Source: Clavelina lepadiformis
Lineage: Eukaryota; Chordata; Ascidiacea; Aplousobranchia; Clavelinidae
Direction of reading: 5' to 3'
Assembly (NCBI RefSeq): GCF_947623445.1
Contig: NC_135247.1
Coordinates: 4,094,501-4,158,500 of the forward strand
Length of the DNA stretch: 64,000 nucleotides
The notes under the pieces are model-generated. The model was not told where the DNA came from, ran no database searches, and saw only the letters and a list, made by a program, of their open reading frames with translations. The position numbers were made by a program, and so were the translations under genes. Positions 1 through 12,489 of this stretch are shown piece after piece; the first letter of the stretch is position 1, and each line of letters starts with the position of its first letter.

Positions 1-98
1 GGGTTTTAATTAGAAATTAGCATTAAACACTCAAGTGGCCCGCGCAATCATTCGTAAATCGCATGTGGCTCTTTGGCCAAAAAGTTTGGTCACCCCTG
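1..98 (-). repeat. End of a hAT-like non-autonomous element
   Basis: Read on the minus strand, this stretch begins at base 98 with CAGGGGTGACCAAACTTTTT and continues with GGCCAAAGAGCCACAT. This is the usual opening of many hAT-family terminal repeats. The other end lies outside the window, so length and target-site duplication cannot be checked. Nothing coding is seen in it. The bases from 99 to the tetraspanin start at 532 look like ordinary AT-rich upstream sequence. Confidence 0.5.
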
Positions 99-531
99 CA
101 CTACACCATCGCACTGTCTTGTTTGGGTGTTGCTGCATGAATGTAAATATATATATGTTTGCATGCATTACTACATTGACAGTCAATATCACTAAAAGTT
201 TTCAATTATCACCATAATGAATAAATTTAATTTGTATTACAGTACTTGCATGAGCTTTCTTATTTGAAATTTTTATTTCTATTTAACAAAATGATAATTT
301 GAAGAATTTTGACAATCAATTGTGCTAATTGTCACGCAACAAATATATTATTCCACTGAAAAAAAAACATATAAGTCGCATTACAACAGAATTTTTTTAT
401 TTACAAATAATATTAAACTTATAATCTTATGCTTTGTTACATATGTCAATCAACAGTATAAAAGTGTTGTAATTCTCAATTTAATTCTTAATTTAAATTT
501 ACAAACAAGTGCAAATCTCCTGCCAATCAAC

Positions 532-2966
532 ATGGATTGTGGAATGAAATTAGTTAAATATTTGCTTTTTGTCTTCAATCTTATCTTCTTTGTAAGTGCT
601 ATTAATTTTAAACCCTTGTTGTTCAATATTGTGTACTTTAACGTTCTTTGTATTATAAAGTGTAACAAATTGTAATCATTCTCTGTAGTATGTATATATA
701 TTAAATTTATCATTATATAACAAATTCATAATAATAACATAAAAGATATACATTGGAAAAGGATTTGTGTGTTTGTTTAAGTGTTGTATACCATAATCCA
801 TTATTTTGTTCATGTTTCAGCTGTTTGCATTAGTTTTGATTGGTCTGGGTGCGGCAGTTGAAATCAAATATCGAAGCCTTGCTAATGTGACTGGAAGTGC
901 TATAACTGTTGCTCCAATCCTAGTAATATGTGTTGGAGTCTTGATATTTTTTGTTGGTGAGTTTTTCTTGCAAATGTATCATGACTCAATTTTTGATGAT
1001 TAGATAAAAAAGATCAGTGGTTCTCATGCTGTTTTCTTACATTTTCTCAAATTTCATGTATTTTTTTGAAGAAATTATGTTGAGTTTAGTAAATAAGTTA
1101 TAAACAAAAATGGGATAGAAAAGTTTATGAAGTTGTTTTCTAATTTTAATATACTTTTACATATAAGTTGATGTGAAACTTGCATTTGTTTGTGCATACT
1201 GTATTACAAAATTTGAAAACATTAACAAAATTCACTATTTATTGATGACATTATAATGACCATCAATGCTGTGCAAATCCCATTATGATCATTAATAATG
1301 CTTGGCAAGGCAAGCTTTAATCAGCTGTTGTTTTAAAAACAAAAATATTCAGCACATATTGTAAAAAGGTTACCATGAGAATTGTAACACAATGCTTATA
1401 AGCAAAATATTCCTCCTCTAGCATCTCAACATTCCTTGTCAGGGAGGTGAGAACCACTGAAAAGTGTTGTATGGTTTTGATGCTGTTGACTAATTAAACA
1501 AAACCTTGTTTGCATATCGATAATTTTTGTGTAGTTATCGACAAATCATTAAAACTTTATTTCTACAAATAAACCTCAATTGTGCTTTCTGATTAAAACT
1601 TTAAAATTATGTGTCTAGCGTTTTTTGGTTGTTGTGGAGCATACAAGGAAAATTATTGCATGATCACCACAGTAAGTAAAAACTATTTTAATACAAACAG
1701 TGTTCCTATTAAATCGAAATATGCCTTAGCACAGGAATTACAACAGAAAAGATTTGTTAAATTTTGTTTAACCTATTACACTTTTTGCTGATTAATGTCT
1801 GCATTGATTTATAACGATGTCATGTGTTTTGTTGTAGTATGCAATAATAATGGCTATTCTTCTCATCCTTGAAATAGCTGCAATTGTTACAGCATATGTG
1901 CTTAGAGGAAAGGTATTCTAATATTATAATTTTGCCAATGCATTTGAGTTTTCCAATTAAATATGATACAAGGAAAACGATACATATACCAGTTTCTAAA
2001 TATTTTAACAATTGTAGATTAACACACTTCTGGAAAAATCTTTCACCAAATCCATTGTTGATTATCAGCCACAAAATGCTAAATTATATGATAATCTTCA
2101 AACAGAGGTGAAATAAACCTTTCATATTCTAATTCATTTTATTTTATTTTAAATCATATTTTATGATATTCATCGCTTTTTATCAGTTCTTGTTTTCTGT
2201 TTTATAACGTGGAAGTTAGTGTATTTTGACCTCATTATGTTTTTCTAAATAACATTAAATTTTTTTTAGTTTCATTGTTGTGGCTCATACAACGCTACCA
2301 GCTGGAATCTAAGTAAAAAGTTTCAAGACCTTGCAAGCACTGAAGTTGGCAAGGCTAAGATTACCAATCCAGGTAGTATAACATTCTTAAAAGACAGCAA
2401 AGATTTTATTGATTTTTTTTCATTTTGATGTTTTTCATCTTTCCTCTTTTTGTTAAACTAAACTACATCACCTGGTAAGTAATATGTATGTGAATGAGTT
2501 GAAGCTAAGTTCTTTATTAAAATATTATTTTGCAGCGAACTTTTATGTTCCTGATAGCTGTTGCTTACCCAATGACAAATTCAAAAACTGTGGATTATAC
2601 AGCAACCGGACAATTTATGAACAAGTACACACTATTTTACATTTTTTTGACATTGCATCTACATATACAGATACTGTGTATAGTTGAAATATGCTTACAG
2701 ACGTTATGTTAGCCACTGTATATTTATATGTTGTTTACAGGGATGTCTGCCAAGTATAGAAGCATCATTTAAGAAGAACATTGTTGCCGTGGCTGGAGTT
2801 ACAATTGCCGTTCTTGTGATTCAGGTTAGCATTCCCCATATACTACATTATTATTTATAGTTTCTCTGTTTAGCTTCAAGTAGCATTTTGTGTTTTACAG
2901 CTTATTGGAATCGTATTTGCCTGTTGTTTGATGAGAACAATCAAGGCTCAGTACGAAGTTGTTTGA
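532..2966 (+). CDS. Tetraspanin, CD63-like (251 aa, nine exons)
   Basis: Four-pass membrane organiser of tetraspanin microdomains. Exons are 532-591, 821-956, 1619-1671, 1838-1912, 2018-2107, 2270-2372, 2536-2624, 2741-2824 and 2901-2966; all phases match and all sites are GT-AG. The protein opens MDCGMKLVKYLLFVFN, the usual palmitoylatable-Cys plus TM1 start. Exon 3 holds the short GCCGAYKEN loop after TM2, and exon 4 gives TM3. The large extracellular loop carries FHCCGSYN, then VPDSCCLP, then single cysteines in KNCG and GCLPS: the diagnostic CCG motif and six cysteines. TM4 is in exons 8-9. The C-terminus AQYEVV is a YxxPhi sorting signal like the GYEVM end of CD63, which suggests a late-endosome or lysosome protein. 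Sequons NVT, NAT and NRT lie in extracellular parts. The family call is firm; CD63 orthology is inferred from the tail. Confidence 0.92.
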
Positions 2967-3001
2967 AGTGTATTCATAAAGGAGCTGATTAGTCTGATAT
3001 A

Positions 3002-3007
3002 AATAAA
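3002..3007 (+). other. Poly(A) signal of the tetraspanin gene
   Basis: AATAAA 36 bases after the tetraspanin stop codon. A second AATAAA near 4025 could serve a longer 3' UTR. Confidence 0.6.
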
Positions 3008-3009
3008 TA

Positions 3010-5500
3010 TGATTGCATGCATGTTGGAGTTAAAATTGTGTGAGCACTGATTAATGTTGTAAAATTGTGAAATGTTTCAATAACCCAGTTTTTATGAGAG
3101 GTATTTTTGGTTTTATGTCAGCAGCTGACAATCAATGTACTTCAGTTAATACTTAATACTTCATAGAAATGTCAAATCAATTATTGTAAAAGTGGGATGT
3201 TTTGCTTTTGCTAAATAGCGACTGGTGAAATGAAATAATTATCATCTATGTTCTTATTTGATTTCATCATATGTATTAAACAGTCCTGTCATTTATATTA
3301 GTGTGCAATTTTAAGCATTTTAACTATGAATGTTTTATGAGTTCACGTGAGAAAACTTTAATGTTTGTTAATTCCTTTTAAAGTTTTCATGCTGGTATGT
3401 ATCAACTTCTTATTATCACAATGTTACTGTATTGTCACAAAAGTGGAAATATTTTCAAGAACTCTGGAAACTAAGTTGTAATTACATGCTAAAACACGAC
3501 GGACAAAGCATAAAACATATGTTACATAGCTGTATGCATATTCCTGTGTGTTGCAAAACCGTTCTTTGAAAAGGTTCTTCTCCAAAACATTTGAGGCACC
3601 AAAACCTATATTTAGTTAGAGTTATATGTTTCACTTACCATAAACATTTTTGCAAATGTGCGTTAGTGCAATGCGTAGTGGTTGTGCAATCATTGTCTTG
3701 TTTGCCAAGCTGTATGTGCGTATTTTACATGTTAGATATCATTTTTATAGCGATCATTAGTGATGAAGTATAGCATTTCATACTATTTTCAAGTAACTTC
3801 TGGTATTAGTTGTAATTTGCTTCTGGTGTTGGTCAAGCAAAAAATTTTCAAGTTGCTATGAACTAAAATTTAGCAACCTTGTCACAACGTCTTTAACCTG
3901 TTAACTGTTTATTATCATGCATGCAGATATGAAACTTGTAACATATCCATTTGGAAAGGAACTCTGTAACGAATGAGCTTTCGAATATTGCAAAGGATTA
4001 AGATGTGTAATCGGATTCGCGGTGCAATAAAATATCTATTTGAGTTGACAAAGATTTTTGAATATTCGAAAACGGTGTGTTTTGCGTAGGATCACTTAGC
4101 AGAACTTGTTACTTGCCACCAGCCAATACTTGAGTATCATCACCTCTTTGTATTACAGCATGGTGCGAAAATAACGTCACAAAACTCCCCACGATACAAA
4201 CATAAAGGTCTTCTAGGTCTCTACAAAAAACTACTGGGGCCTAAGCAAAATTTTTTCTGCAAACAGTTTAAGCAGCCATAATTAGACACATGTCATTATA
4301 ATGCTAGGTAATCTGGCAACGGTGTTCGCACATGGTAAGTTTATGAGACCATATTACTAAAATAGTCAAACATTTTCCAACGTTTGGATAATGCGTAGCG
4401 AATCCTAAAATGACTTGGTTACACATCATTAAATGCGATCTGTTCCAAAATGTCACCTGGTTAAAACAATTATAAGTTGTGCGGACAAAACTCTTGATTT
4501 TCTGCAAAAACTTGTTCTACATAAAACTTCAAGCAACGGATTACAAGGTGTCGTTTAATTGACATAAAATGCGCAAATGAACCAAGTTTACTATGAGTGA
4601 CACTATGATGAATGCAAGATATTCCAGTAAGTATTGAGGAGCATATTGTATTAATACCAAAATTAACTATAGTAAGGGTAAATAATGTGGATAGGCGGAC
4701 CAACTTTTCACACTATTCAGTATTCACAAAGAGTATAATAGAACATGCAAAGAAGCTCTGGACTGCGATTGTGTCCTGGCTTAAAGTCAAAGGAAGCAAT
4801 TCTATGTGGATGCGGAAGGATGCCAGCTACCCGCGCTATCGATGATTCATCAACTATTTATGCAGCCTTGTTATAGACTGGCGATAGTCTGCTGTAAGTC
4901 ATATGGTTGGGTGATGATACGATATACCGGTAAAACAAGTTTTTACGGATTGCGACATGTGATATCGCAACCAAGAAGTGTTTTAACGAAGTATGTTTGC
5001 GCCAGATGAGAACAATTTTTCATATTACGGTGGAACAAAGTTCTTCAAGTGTTAATATCCAGCGGTCTATTGTAGAATATTTCACATGTTTTAACAATCG
5101 ATCGATATATACACAACTGACAAATGAAATGATCATATACGAATGCAATCATACAGACGGACAAGGTTTTACGATTGATACGCTTAACTGTCTTGATAGA
5201 ATCAAAAAGAATCCATACTTAATACAATTAACGTGATAGCTTTACTGCACGTTTGTTTAGACATCATGTCATTTGGAAGGATATGTTTACGCTATACAAT
5301 ATACTGATTTCGCGATAAATTACGTAAGAAAATTACAGCTTGGCCGATACATCAACCAGCAATTAAGTTACGTATATATTTGTCAATTTATATCAAAAAG
5401 AATAAATCCTATAACAACTTTGTGCCGCAAAATATAATTATAGTCGTGTTGTAAGACCACCAGACAAGAGAGGGCAAGCGAGGTCAGAAACGACATTTTC
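3010..5500. other. Intergenic, no gene recognised
   Basis: AT-rich sequence downstream of the tetraspanin. Between 4612 and 5236 the plus strand has three overlapping open stretches of 67-79 codons, a higher density than the surroundings. Consensus-like donors (GTAAGT) occur near 4628 and 4893. No domain, signal peptide or consistent exon chain could be built, so I leave it unassigned. Confidence 0.4.
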
Positions 5501-5502
5501 CT

Positions 5503-5775
5503 TCACTCTGAAGAATCTCCAAAATCAATCTTTTGCACCATCCGGTGGCGACATTTAATCATATCAAAATTCTGTAAAATGAAATGTCATTAATAAATGT
5601 TGGTAATAACGTTAACGCAGCGATAACCCAATAGGATTACATTTGAGTCAAGCTGGTAAATGATTAAACATATTTATGGCAATACACATTGTGTTCTTAC
5701 TTTGATCTTTTCCCTTCCTCGGCGAACTTCCTCTAGGATGTCATACGCAAGAAAGCTAAGCGTGCCGTAAAATTC
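5503..5775 (-). other. Possible two-exon coding fragment, unknown
   Basis: On the minus strand an open segment at 5775-5701 reads EFYGTLSFLAYDILEEVRR and ends at a good donor (AAA, then gtaaga). An acceptor (ttttacag) precedes 5571-5503, which continues in the same phase as NFDMIKCRHRMVQKIDFGD and reaches a stop at 5503-5505. The residue mix looks protein-like and the phases agree. The upstream boundary of the first exon is poor and no start codon is visible. I do not recognise the protein; it may be the last exons of a decayed or poorly delimited gene. Confidence 0.22.
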
Positions 5776-6239
5776 CTCTCATACACATTAGCTACACCTA
5801 CGTTTTTCACAAGATGGTAAAAATACCGCTTCATATCAATAAATTTCATAACAATAACTAAAATCATATCGTAACAATAACTTGAGCTAACAAAAAGGTT
5901 TTATTGATTGTAGACAGATCTCTCATCTGAGTAATTAAAATCAATAAACACGACTTATTAAAGAAAGTTAAAAGCCGTTTCTTCGGTCCGACTATAATCT
6001 ATGATTCTATGATTTCGTATAATTAGGTTATACAAAACCCATGCCAGGAATTAGCTTCAACTTGTCTAATTTAAACAATTTTTGTTTGGCTACTTTTTTT
6101 AATACCCCTTTATGTATTTTTGGGTGCTGAGTTTAAAAATCCAGTTAGTTTTTTCGTACCATCGTTACTTTTTGTTTCATCTGATGTAGCTGTAAGTAGA
6201 AAATTGTGTTCTACTTTTGTAGTCGATTTTAACTCCACA

Positions 6240-7440
6240 TCAAGGTTCTGTTTGGTTTATTAAACGCAAAAACCAGTTTAAAAACGTTAATATGGAAGGC
6301 TTGAAGAATTCAAAATGTACTTTTGAGTGAGCTTTTCTTTTATAACCACTCCTGTCTTGCCTTACCAAAGACCAAATGTAGTCTCCAATCATTGCACTGT
6401 CCCAGCGGCCTTTATATAGTTTTTCCATTGGCTCAATATCCTTGTGAAATTTCTCCCCATGCTCCTCACTGAAGTCACCAAGATTTTCTTGAAAAAAGTC
6501 CAGATGGAAACACAAAAAAAGAAATTTGACAGACATGTGACAACCCATGTTTTTGGTAACTTTTAATAAGTTTTTACACCAGCTCTTCGTAATTTCGATA
6601 CCTTTTATTTCCTAAAAAAACATCAACCACATCTCGAAATGCTTGCCAACGTTATTAGTGACCAACAAAAATTCTTCCTTTTATTTTGGCAACTGATATT
6701 CTGGGAAACATTGAACAGATTTCTTGAAAAACTTCTCCTTGAAAATCCAAAGCTTTTACAAACTGTTTTACCAGACCTAATTTGATATGAAGTGGTGGCA
6801 GTAATACTTTTTCCCGGCTTTTGCAAGAGGCTCCCTAAAAACCTAATACAATCCTGGGGTTAGTTTTTCCCGTGCATGTCAATAAATTTTCTCATGGTGC
6901 TGACGGTCAGTTTTGCTATTCCACAAACAGAAAGAGTATTTTGTGTAAGCACCCTGCAGACCAAGCAAAAAATCCCAATATTTTAAAGTCACCACAAACA
7001 TACCACTTAAACTGAGCGTAACTGATTTTAATGAGAAGTTGCTTGACGTTTTCATAGTGTTCTTTCATCTTTAAGGAATAAGCAAGTGGAATTGATGGGT
7101 ATATGTTGCCATTGTGAAGTAACACTGCTTTAAGACTTTTGGTAGAACTGTCAATGAAAAGCCGCCACTGAGTAGGATCATGATCTATTCCAACAACACT
7201 AAACAGGCCTTCCACATCTTTGCAAAAGCAAAGGTCTTCAATAGCATCAAAGTGCCTATTCCTGTAGGCAGTACTCTTACAGTCATCAGTCCCACATTCC
7301 CATTCACTTCCTCAAGTAAATAGGATGCCGATTTACAACATGAAAATGCTGACAGACACGGATCATAGCAATCATAACCGCATAAAAAACCTACAGTTAA
7401 CGGAAAATCACAAAACACGGAAATCATTGTATCTTGATAA
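6240..7440 (-). pseudogene. Broken copy of a multicopy invertebrate repeat protein (unit A)
   Basis: Minus-strand fragments match a protein family I know as very abundant and uncharacterised in arthropod and other invertebrate genomes. Recognisable blocks are WRLFIDSSTKSLKAVLLHNG (near 7150), KWYVCGDFKILGF (near 7000), PPLHIKLGLVKQFVKAL in another frame (near 6770) and HLDFFQENLGDFSEEHGEKF (near 6480). The blocks run in family order but are spread over more than one frame, so this copy is dead, with several breaks. The parent element type is unknown to me, so I treat it as a fossil. Its 3' part at 6240-6267 lies just outside the duplicated unit. Confidence 0.6.
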
Positions 7441-8073
7441 CGATCGATGATAGAAAAACACTGATAGCATTTTTGGAATCAGCGCTTGAAAATCATACAG
7501 ACACACTTAACAAATGTAACCAAATAAACTTTTTTAAAAATTTTGTTACACAGTGAATTATAAAACCATTGCTTGCTTAGAATAAAAAAAGCTTATTTTA
7601 TTTTAATTGTTTTTATTTATGACCAATGACTTTTTCAAACATATTATGATAATCAGATAATTGCATGGTCTGCTTGACGTTCTATACTCTTTCTTAAAAC
7701 TACACAGCAGATTGCATTTGATAAACGCGTGCAGCAAGAAAGTTTATGTATATGGCCATCAACATCAAAACGTTTCCGTCAACTTCATGCGTTAAGCGGA
7801 AGAATGGAAAAACTTCAGTACAGAAAATAACAAAAAGGATTTGCCCATAACGTAAACAATAAAAACCAAATTACCCAAAAACGCAAAAGTTTCGACAAGT
7901 TTCAATCGATACCAAAGCGTTAGTAAATGTTAGTTACATCCAATCGTTTCCCAACAAAATTAAATCTGAGGTTTTACTTTGCAAGATTTCACAACCTTGA
8001 GGCTCCAATCACGGATATAGTTTCATAGATCTCAAAACTCGCCTAGAATTGTTTTAATCTGAGAAGTCATAGG

Positions 8074-11000
8074 TCACACGAAAAATACGGCAAGATGACG
8101 CAAGATGGTGCACACACAGTCAGCATTAATCATTTCAGTTGTTCTAGTGGTCGCAGCCTCACCGCCAGATGACGCAGTGGTACGTATACACCATCCCGGT
8201 AGGTGATTTCGCAAGTAACTGGTGTCAATAGCGAAAAGAATTGCCGCGACAAATCCACAGATATCCGCTGTAACAAAAATGTCGAACAACCAGGAGTTAA
8301 AAAGAATCTTATAATATGTTTCTAGTAGGCTAACACAATAACGTATAAAGTGTTTAGGATTGCATTAGGCCTACTGTTGAAATTATATAAGTCGAAATGT
8401 CAACCTGCCAGCTGAGATCGACATCTAAAGGTGTTAAAGCTTGTACAGTCCATAAATACGGCATAGACACAAGCACCAACCAGATATAGCAAGCAGGATA
8501 ACGCTGACCAGAAAAATTCAACTTGGCCCAAACGATGTTGTCCGTTAACCGACTATAGCAAAAAATGATTGTTTTTAAACAAAAAATATTAGCTAATTAA
8601 AATGTTTTTCATAAAATGTGATTTAAATCCGTAAAATGTAAAAGTAAACTAATGGCAGACAGTAATGCACTCGTGCAGCGCAGAGGCCTGTACACAACGC
8701 TACTGTTACTCAGAACAACACTAATATTACGAGAAGACTGGATACATGCAACAGATAGAAAAGACATGATACGGCCCAGGCCAAGCACCAGACAGCTAAA
8801 ACGGAGGTTCGGGTGATCGTGCATCTGCGAAAAAGAAAAAATCAATTTTGAGTTCAAAAGACTCATAAAGAAATGATGGCTAATATCATGGATACATACG
8901 GAATAACGTTTAAAAAAATATACCGCGCTTGTGAGATACAGTCAACTTGATCCAGTAAAATGACCATGTGGCATAAATATTTTGTACAGTATAGTAATAA
9001 GTAATAGATTGTACAGTATAGTTTGTGTACTAATGCCATGCCATTTCAGATCAATAATGTCCTCGGTATTAGTTTGCTCTTACCCTTGTTTTACAGAATC
9101 GCAATAATATCCTGCTTGTACGAGAAAACCAAATGCCACGCCCCCAATCACCAGAACAAGCATCTTCCACATACCACGCCATGATGTTCCATAACCTGTA
9201 ACAAAATGTCTTTCAGAAAGTTATTAAACGTTTATTAAACGTGAAGGCTTATTTACTTAATTGTTTCATCCTGCCAATATCGCAATTATCAGCACGACAT
9301 TATCATCAGCACCAGTAGTAATTTTTTCTATACTTTCTAAAATGCCAGATGCAATTTTGATTAAAAACTAGTCAAATAGTTGTTTTATAGGTTTTAAAGT
9401 CTGTATGATTTAATTTATTGGCCACTGGTAAGCAACACACAAATCAGGCAAATATGCAAGGAAGAAAAAAGCTTTAACCTATGCCAACGGGCGCGTAAGA
9501 GTGCAGATTTTGTGCTTCCAGGATGTAAACAAACGCCGTGAGAAATCCAAGCAAGAGAGCAGTTAATAATTTTGCACAAGAACAAAATCTGTCAAAAAGA
9601 TCAGTGTAAGCCCAAAGTTGTTCTTGCATTAACGACATCAGAGAAAAATCAACTCATACGCTTCCATCTCACGCATTAAAGGTTAAATTAAAATTAGCTA
9701 AATCTGATCTTACCTTCCACTACCTCCACAACCCGGATCGCAATTTTGATCATAAGTTATAAGCATGCCAGGATGACAGAAGACCATACGTAGTTGACAG
9801 AGGAGAGCCAGGACCAAAAGTAGTCAAAAGTGTCAAACGATAAACATGGGCAATTCATATGCACGGAGAGCCCTAAACACAAAAATTTTTTACATCAAAT
9901 ATCAGAAAAGTTTGAAACGTTATAATCCCCAAAAGCTTTCCCAGGCAAACTATAAAATTTAAACCCACTTGTAAGGCAGAACTTGAAGTAATAATGTTAA
10001 AGGGCAAATGTTATAATAAACATAAAATTATTATAACAACATATTTTGGACTTATTATAAATATAAATTATTATATCAACCCATTATAGCAACCTATTTT
10101 CGAACTATACGTTGATATCTATAGATAGCGCAGTGTACTGGAAGGGAAAACGAAAAAATTAATTTTAAAACGATTGTTGCGCTGTATTTCACTTCCAGAA
10201 GCCACTGAATAATTCACCGACAACTTTGCACAAAACCATATTGTTAAATATGACTGACTGACATGTGCTTTAAACAGACTAACTTTACAAAATTACATAA
10301 TTTGCATAAGTATTTACATAACTTTACATAATTAACAAGGCAGTTTTGTTTTACACTTTACAGCCAAGCAAAAATTTGATTTCAACTATTTAAGGCTTCA
10401 ATGGAATTAGATTTAAATTAGAAGGTAAATTTAGGAAACTATATTCTCACATTTACGTTGACACATGTGCTTAAACAGACTAACTTTACATAATTACTTA
10501 ATTTACATAACTTTACATAATTAACAAGGCAGTTTTGTTTTACACTTTACAGCCAAGCAAAAATTTGATTTCAACTATTTAAAGCTTCAATGGAATTAGA
10601 TTTAAATTAGAAGGTAAATTTAGGAAACTATATTCTCACATTTACATTTACATATGTGGTTAAACAAACTAACTTTACATAATTACATAATTTGCATAAG
10701 TATTTACATAACTTTACATAATTAGTAAGGCAATTTATTTTATACTTTACAGCCAAGCAAAAATTTGATTTCAACTATTTAAGGTTTCAATGGAATTAGA
10801 TTTAAATTAGAAGGTAAATTTAGGAAACTATGTTATCACATTTAAGTTAGGTTAACGAGAAACTTTGAAATATAGCTATGAGCGCACGACTTTGTTCCGG
10901 GAAAATATTGGCAGCCTTTTTCATTTCCTTAAAAATTACTGATAACATTGATTTCAGTAAATGCAAAAATGTGAGAAGACTGAAAAAGAAAGCAAACCGA

Positions 11001-11588
11001 AATGTGTCCCGTAAATGTTAATTGCCAGGTCTACAACACTGAATGCATGTATCGTTTGTTGAATGTGTGATAACAATGCACCAGACAAAAAACGTGTGAT
11101 GGTAAAACTCCTTGTGTTGTTTATGAAAAATAATTACAGGTTGTGACAGCAACACGTTTCAGTTTCTATTATAGTATATCCAGGTAGTCAGTACACAATG
11201 TGCCGTGAAGGGTTGCTGCAATGGTTTTAATTGGCTTGATAACTCGTGTGATTTTGAACTGCAAACGCGGAAATAGTTACAACGCATAAATAACATCCTC
11301 ATGCGCTGTTTCCCTTGGACAAATGTAACAAAACGCCATAAGATCACGAAATAGTCATTGCAACATACCTGTTAGCTTCGCAAAGAATATCAGAAGACTA
11401 ATTGCCCAGGAAATGACGTAAGCAACAAAAAAGACAATCTTGATAGGAGGGGATGTGTACCGTTGACTGTCTGCGTAAATCGCAAATGTGGCACAACCAC
11501 CTACAAGCACGGCTAGTTTCCACCAAGCCGCTTTGGTGCTAATATATCCATCACTACAATTCCTACAGCCAGCACCGTTTTCGGCCAT
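8074..11588 (-). pseudogene. MYADM-like tandem-MARVEL gene, left copy, interrupted
   Basis: Seven exons on the minus strand: 11588-11369, 9872-9714, 9588-9479, 9195-9084, 8824-8731, 8552-8405 and 8267-8074. Without the lesion this would be about 343 aa with two MARVEL-type four-helix blocks (eight TM helices), the layout of MYADM proteins. MARVEL proteins act at membrane apposition sites and raft-like domains. Exon 1 starts MAENGAGCRNCSDG and holds TM1-2 (KLAVLVGGCATFAIYAD; VISWAISLLIFFAKL). Exon 2 carries five extra bases relative to the right copy, which shifts the frame and gives TAA at 9757-9759, in the third helix of block 1. The donor after exon 3 is GTTAAA where the right copy has GTGAGA. 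Exons 4-7 remain open in the original frame, so the loss looks recent. The tail after TM8 is longer than in the right copy and differs from it (TEMINADCVCTILRHLAVFF). Confidence 0.72.
10261..10846. repeat. Minisatellite, three units of about 190-200 bp, in the first intron
   Basis: Three direct repeats start near 10261, 10463 and 10650. Each opens with a variant of acatgtgcttaaacagacta and contains tttacagccaagcaaaaatt and ttaaattagaaggtaaattt. The matching intron of the right copy (about 18738-18897) has a single unit. Confidence 0.85.
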
Positions 11589-11795
11589 TATTTACGATGT
11601 TCTTCCTGACTCTATTCACCTGCATGATGATGTATTCACAATCAGCATGCTGCATTAAAACTTACTAAACCATTATTATTAAACAATTCCGAGAAGAATT
11701 GCATGTATTGTACGCAGTTAATCTGGCTGTGATTTGCACTACGTGGTTTGAACCTGCTACCAGCACCGCACTGCTGGCGTTCGTGCAGCCTACTA

Positions 11796-12484
11796 CCGTA
11801 TTTTCTTGAATAGAAACCGCGGCTACTACTTTTTATTTTGGAACGTTTTGTGCGGTTTCTATTCGAGAGCGGCTTCTATTCGAAGGCAGCTTCTATTTTT
11901 ATTTCATGAAGTACCGGTAGTGTTGATTAGGTGACAATAAAATCCTGCGCTCTCTTTCGACAAAAAGGTTTTATTCCATTACTATCCGACCACTAGTGTA
12001 ATGTGACAACTGCTTTTTTTTGCATGTGCAAGCTCTCAATGACAGCCTTTATATTACACCGGACTCAACACTATATTGGAAGACGCTGTTTCCATTGTCT
12101 TCCAAGTTGTGTCGTTATAATTATATTTCTGCTACGGTATTCATCGCGCTATTACATAACGTCATACTTGCCATAAGTTCAATCCCAGTTCACGGTATAA
12201 TTGCAGACTTATCGAAGAATAGTTGATTGACAATTAGTTCTGTAAACATGTTATCTACTTTGCACTTTTGAACTTATTGTACTAAGATAACTCCATACTT
12301 ATCCTATTTTGTAAACATGTTATTTACATTGCATTAAGAACTTGCCGTAAAGAATCGATTTCATCATTGTCTTTTGCGGCTTCTAAACGAGGGCGGCTTC
12401 TATTGTTTGTTTTTAATCAAACCGTGCGGTTTCTATTCGAGGGCGGCATCTATTCAAGGGCGGTTTCTATTCAAGAAAATACGG
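11796..12484. mobile_element. 689-bp MITE with 26-bp perfect terminal inverted repeats and TA target site
   Basis: The left end 11795-11820 (accgtattttcttgaatagaaaccgc) is the exact reverse complement of 12460-12485. Read without the TA flanks, the element is CCG...CGG with TA on both sides, as Tc1/mariner-type elements leave. Subterminal blocks such as ggcttctattcgagggcggc recur inside both ends. No transposase is present; the short open frames inside are chance. Unit B lacks the element at the matching place (around 19911), which confirms the insertion. Confidence 0.85.
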
Positions 12485-12489
12485 TATAC

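Noticed and set aside
322-675. Open frames of 117 (+) and 87 (-) codons over the first tetraspanin exon
   Set aside because: The plus frame only shares bases with exon 1 and intron 1; the real product is the spliced tetraspanin. AT-rich sequence gives long chance frames of Ile/Asn/Leu.
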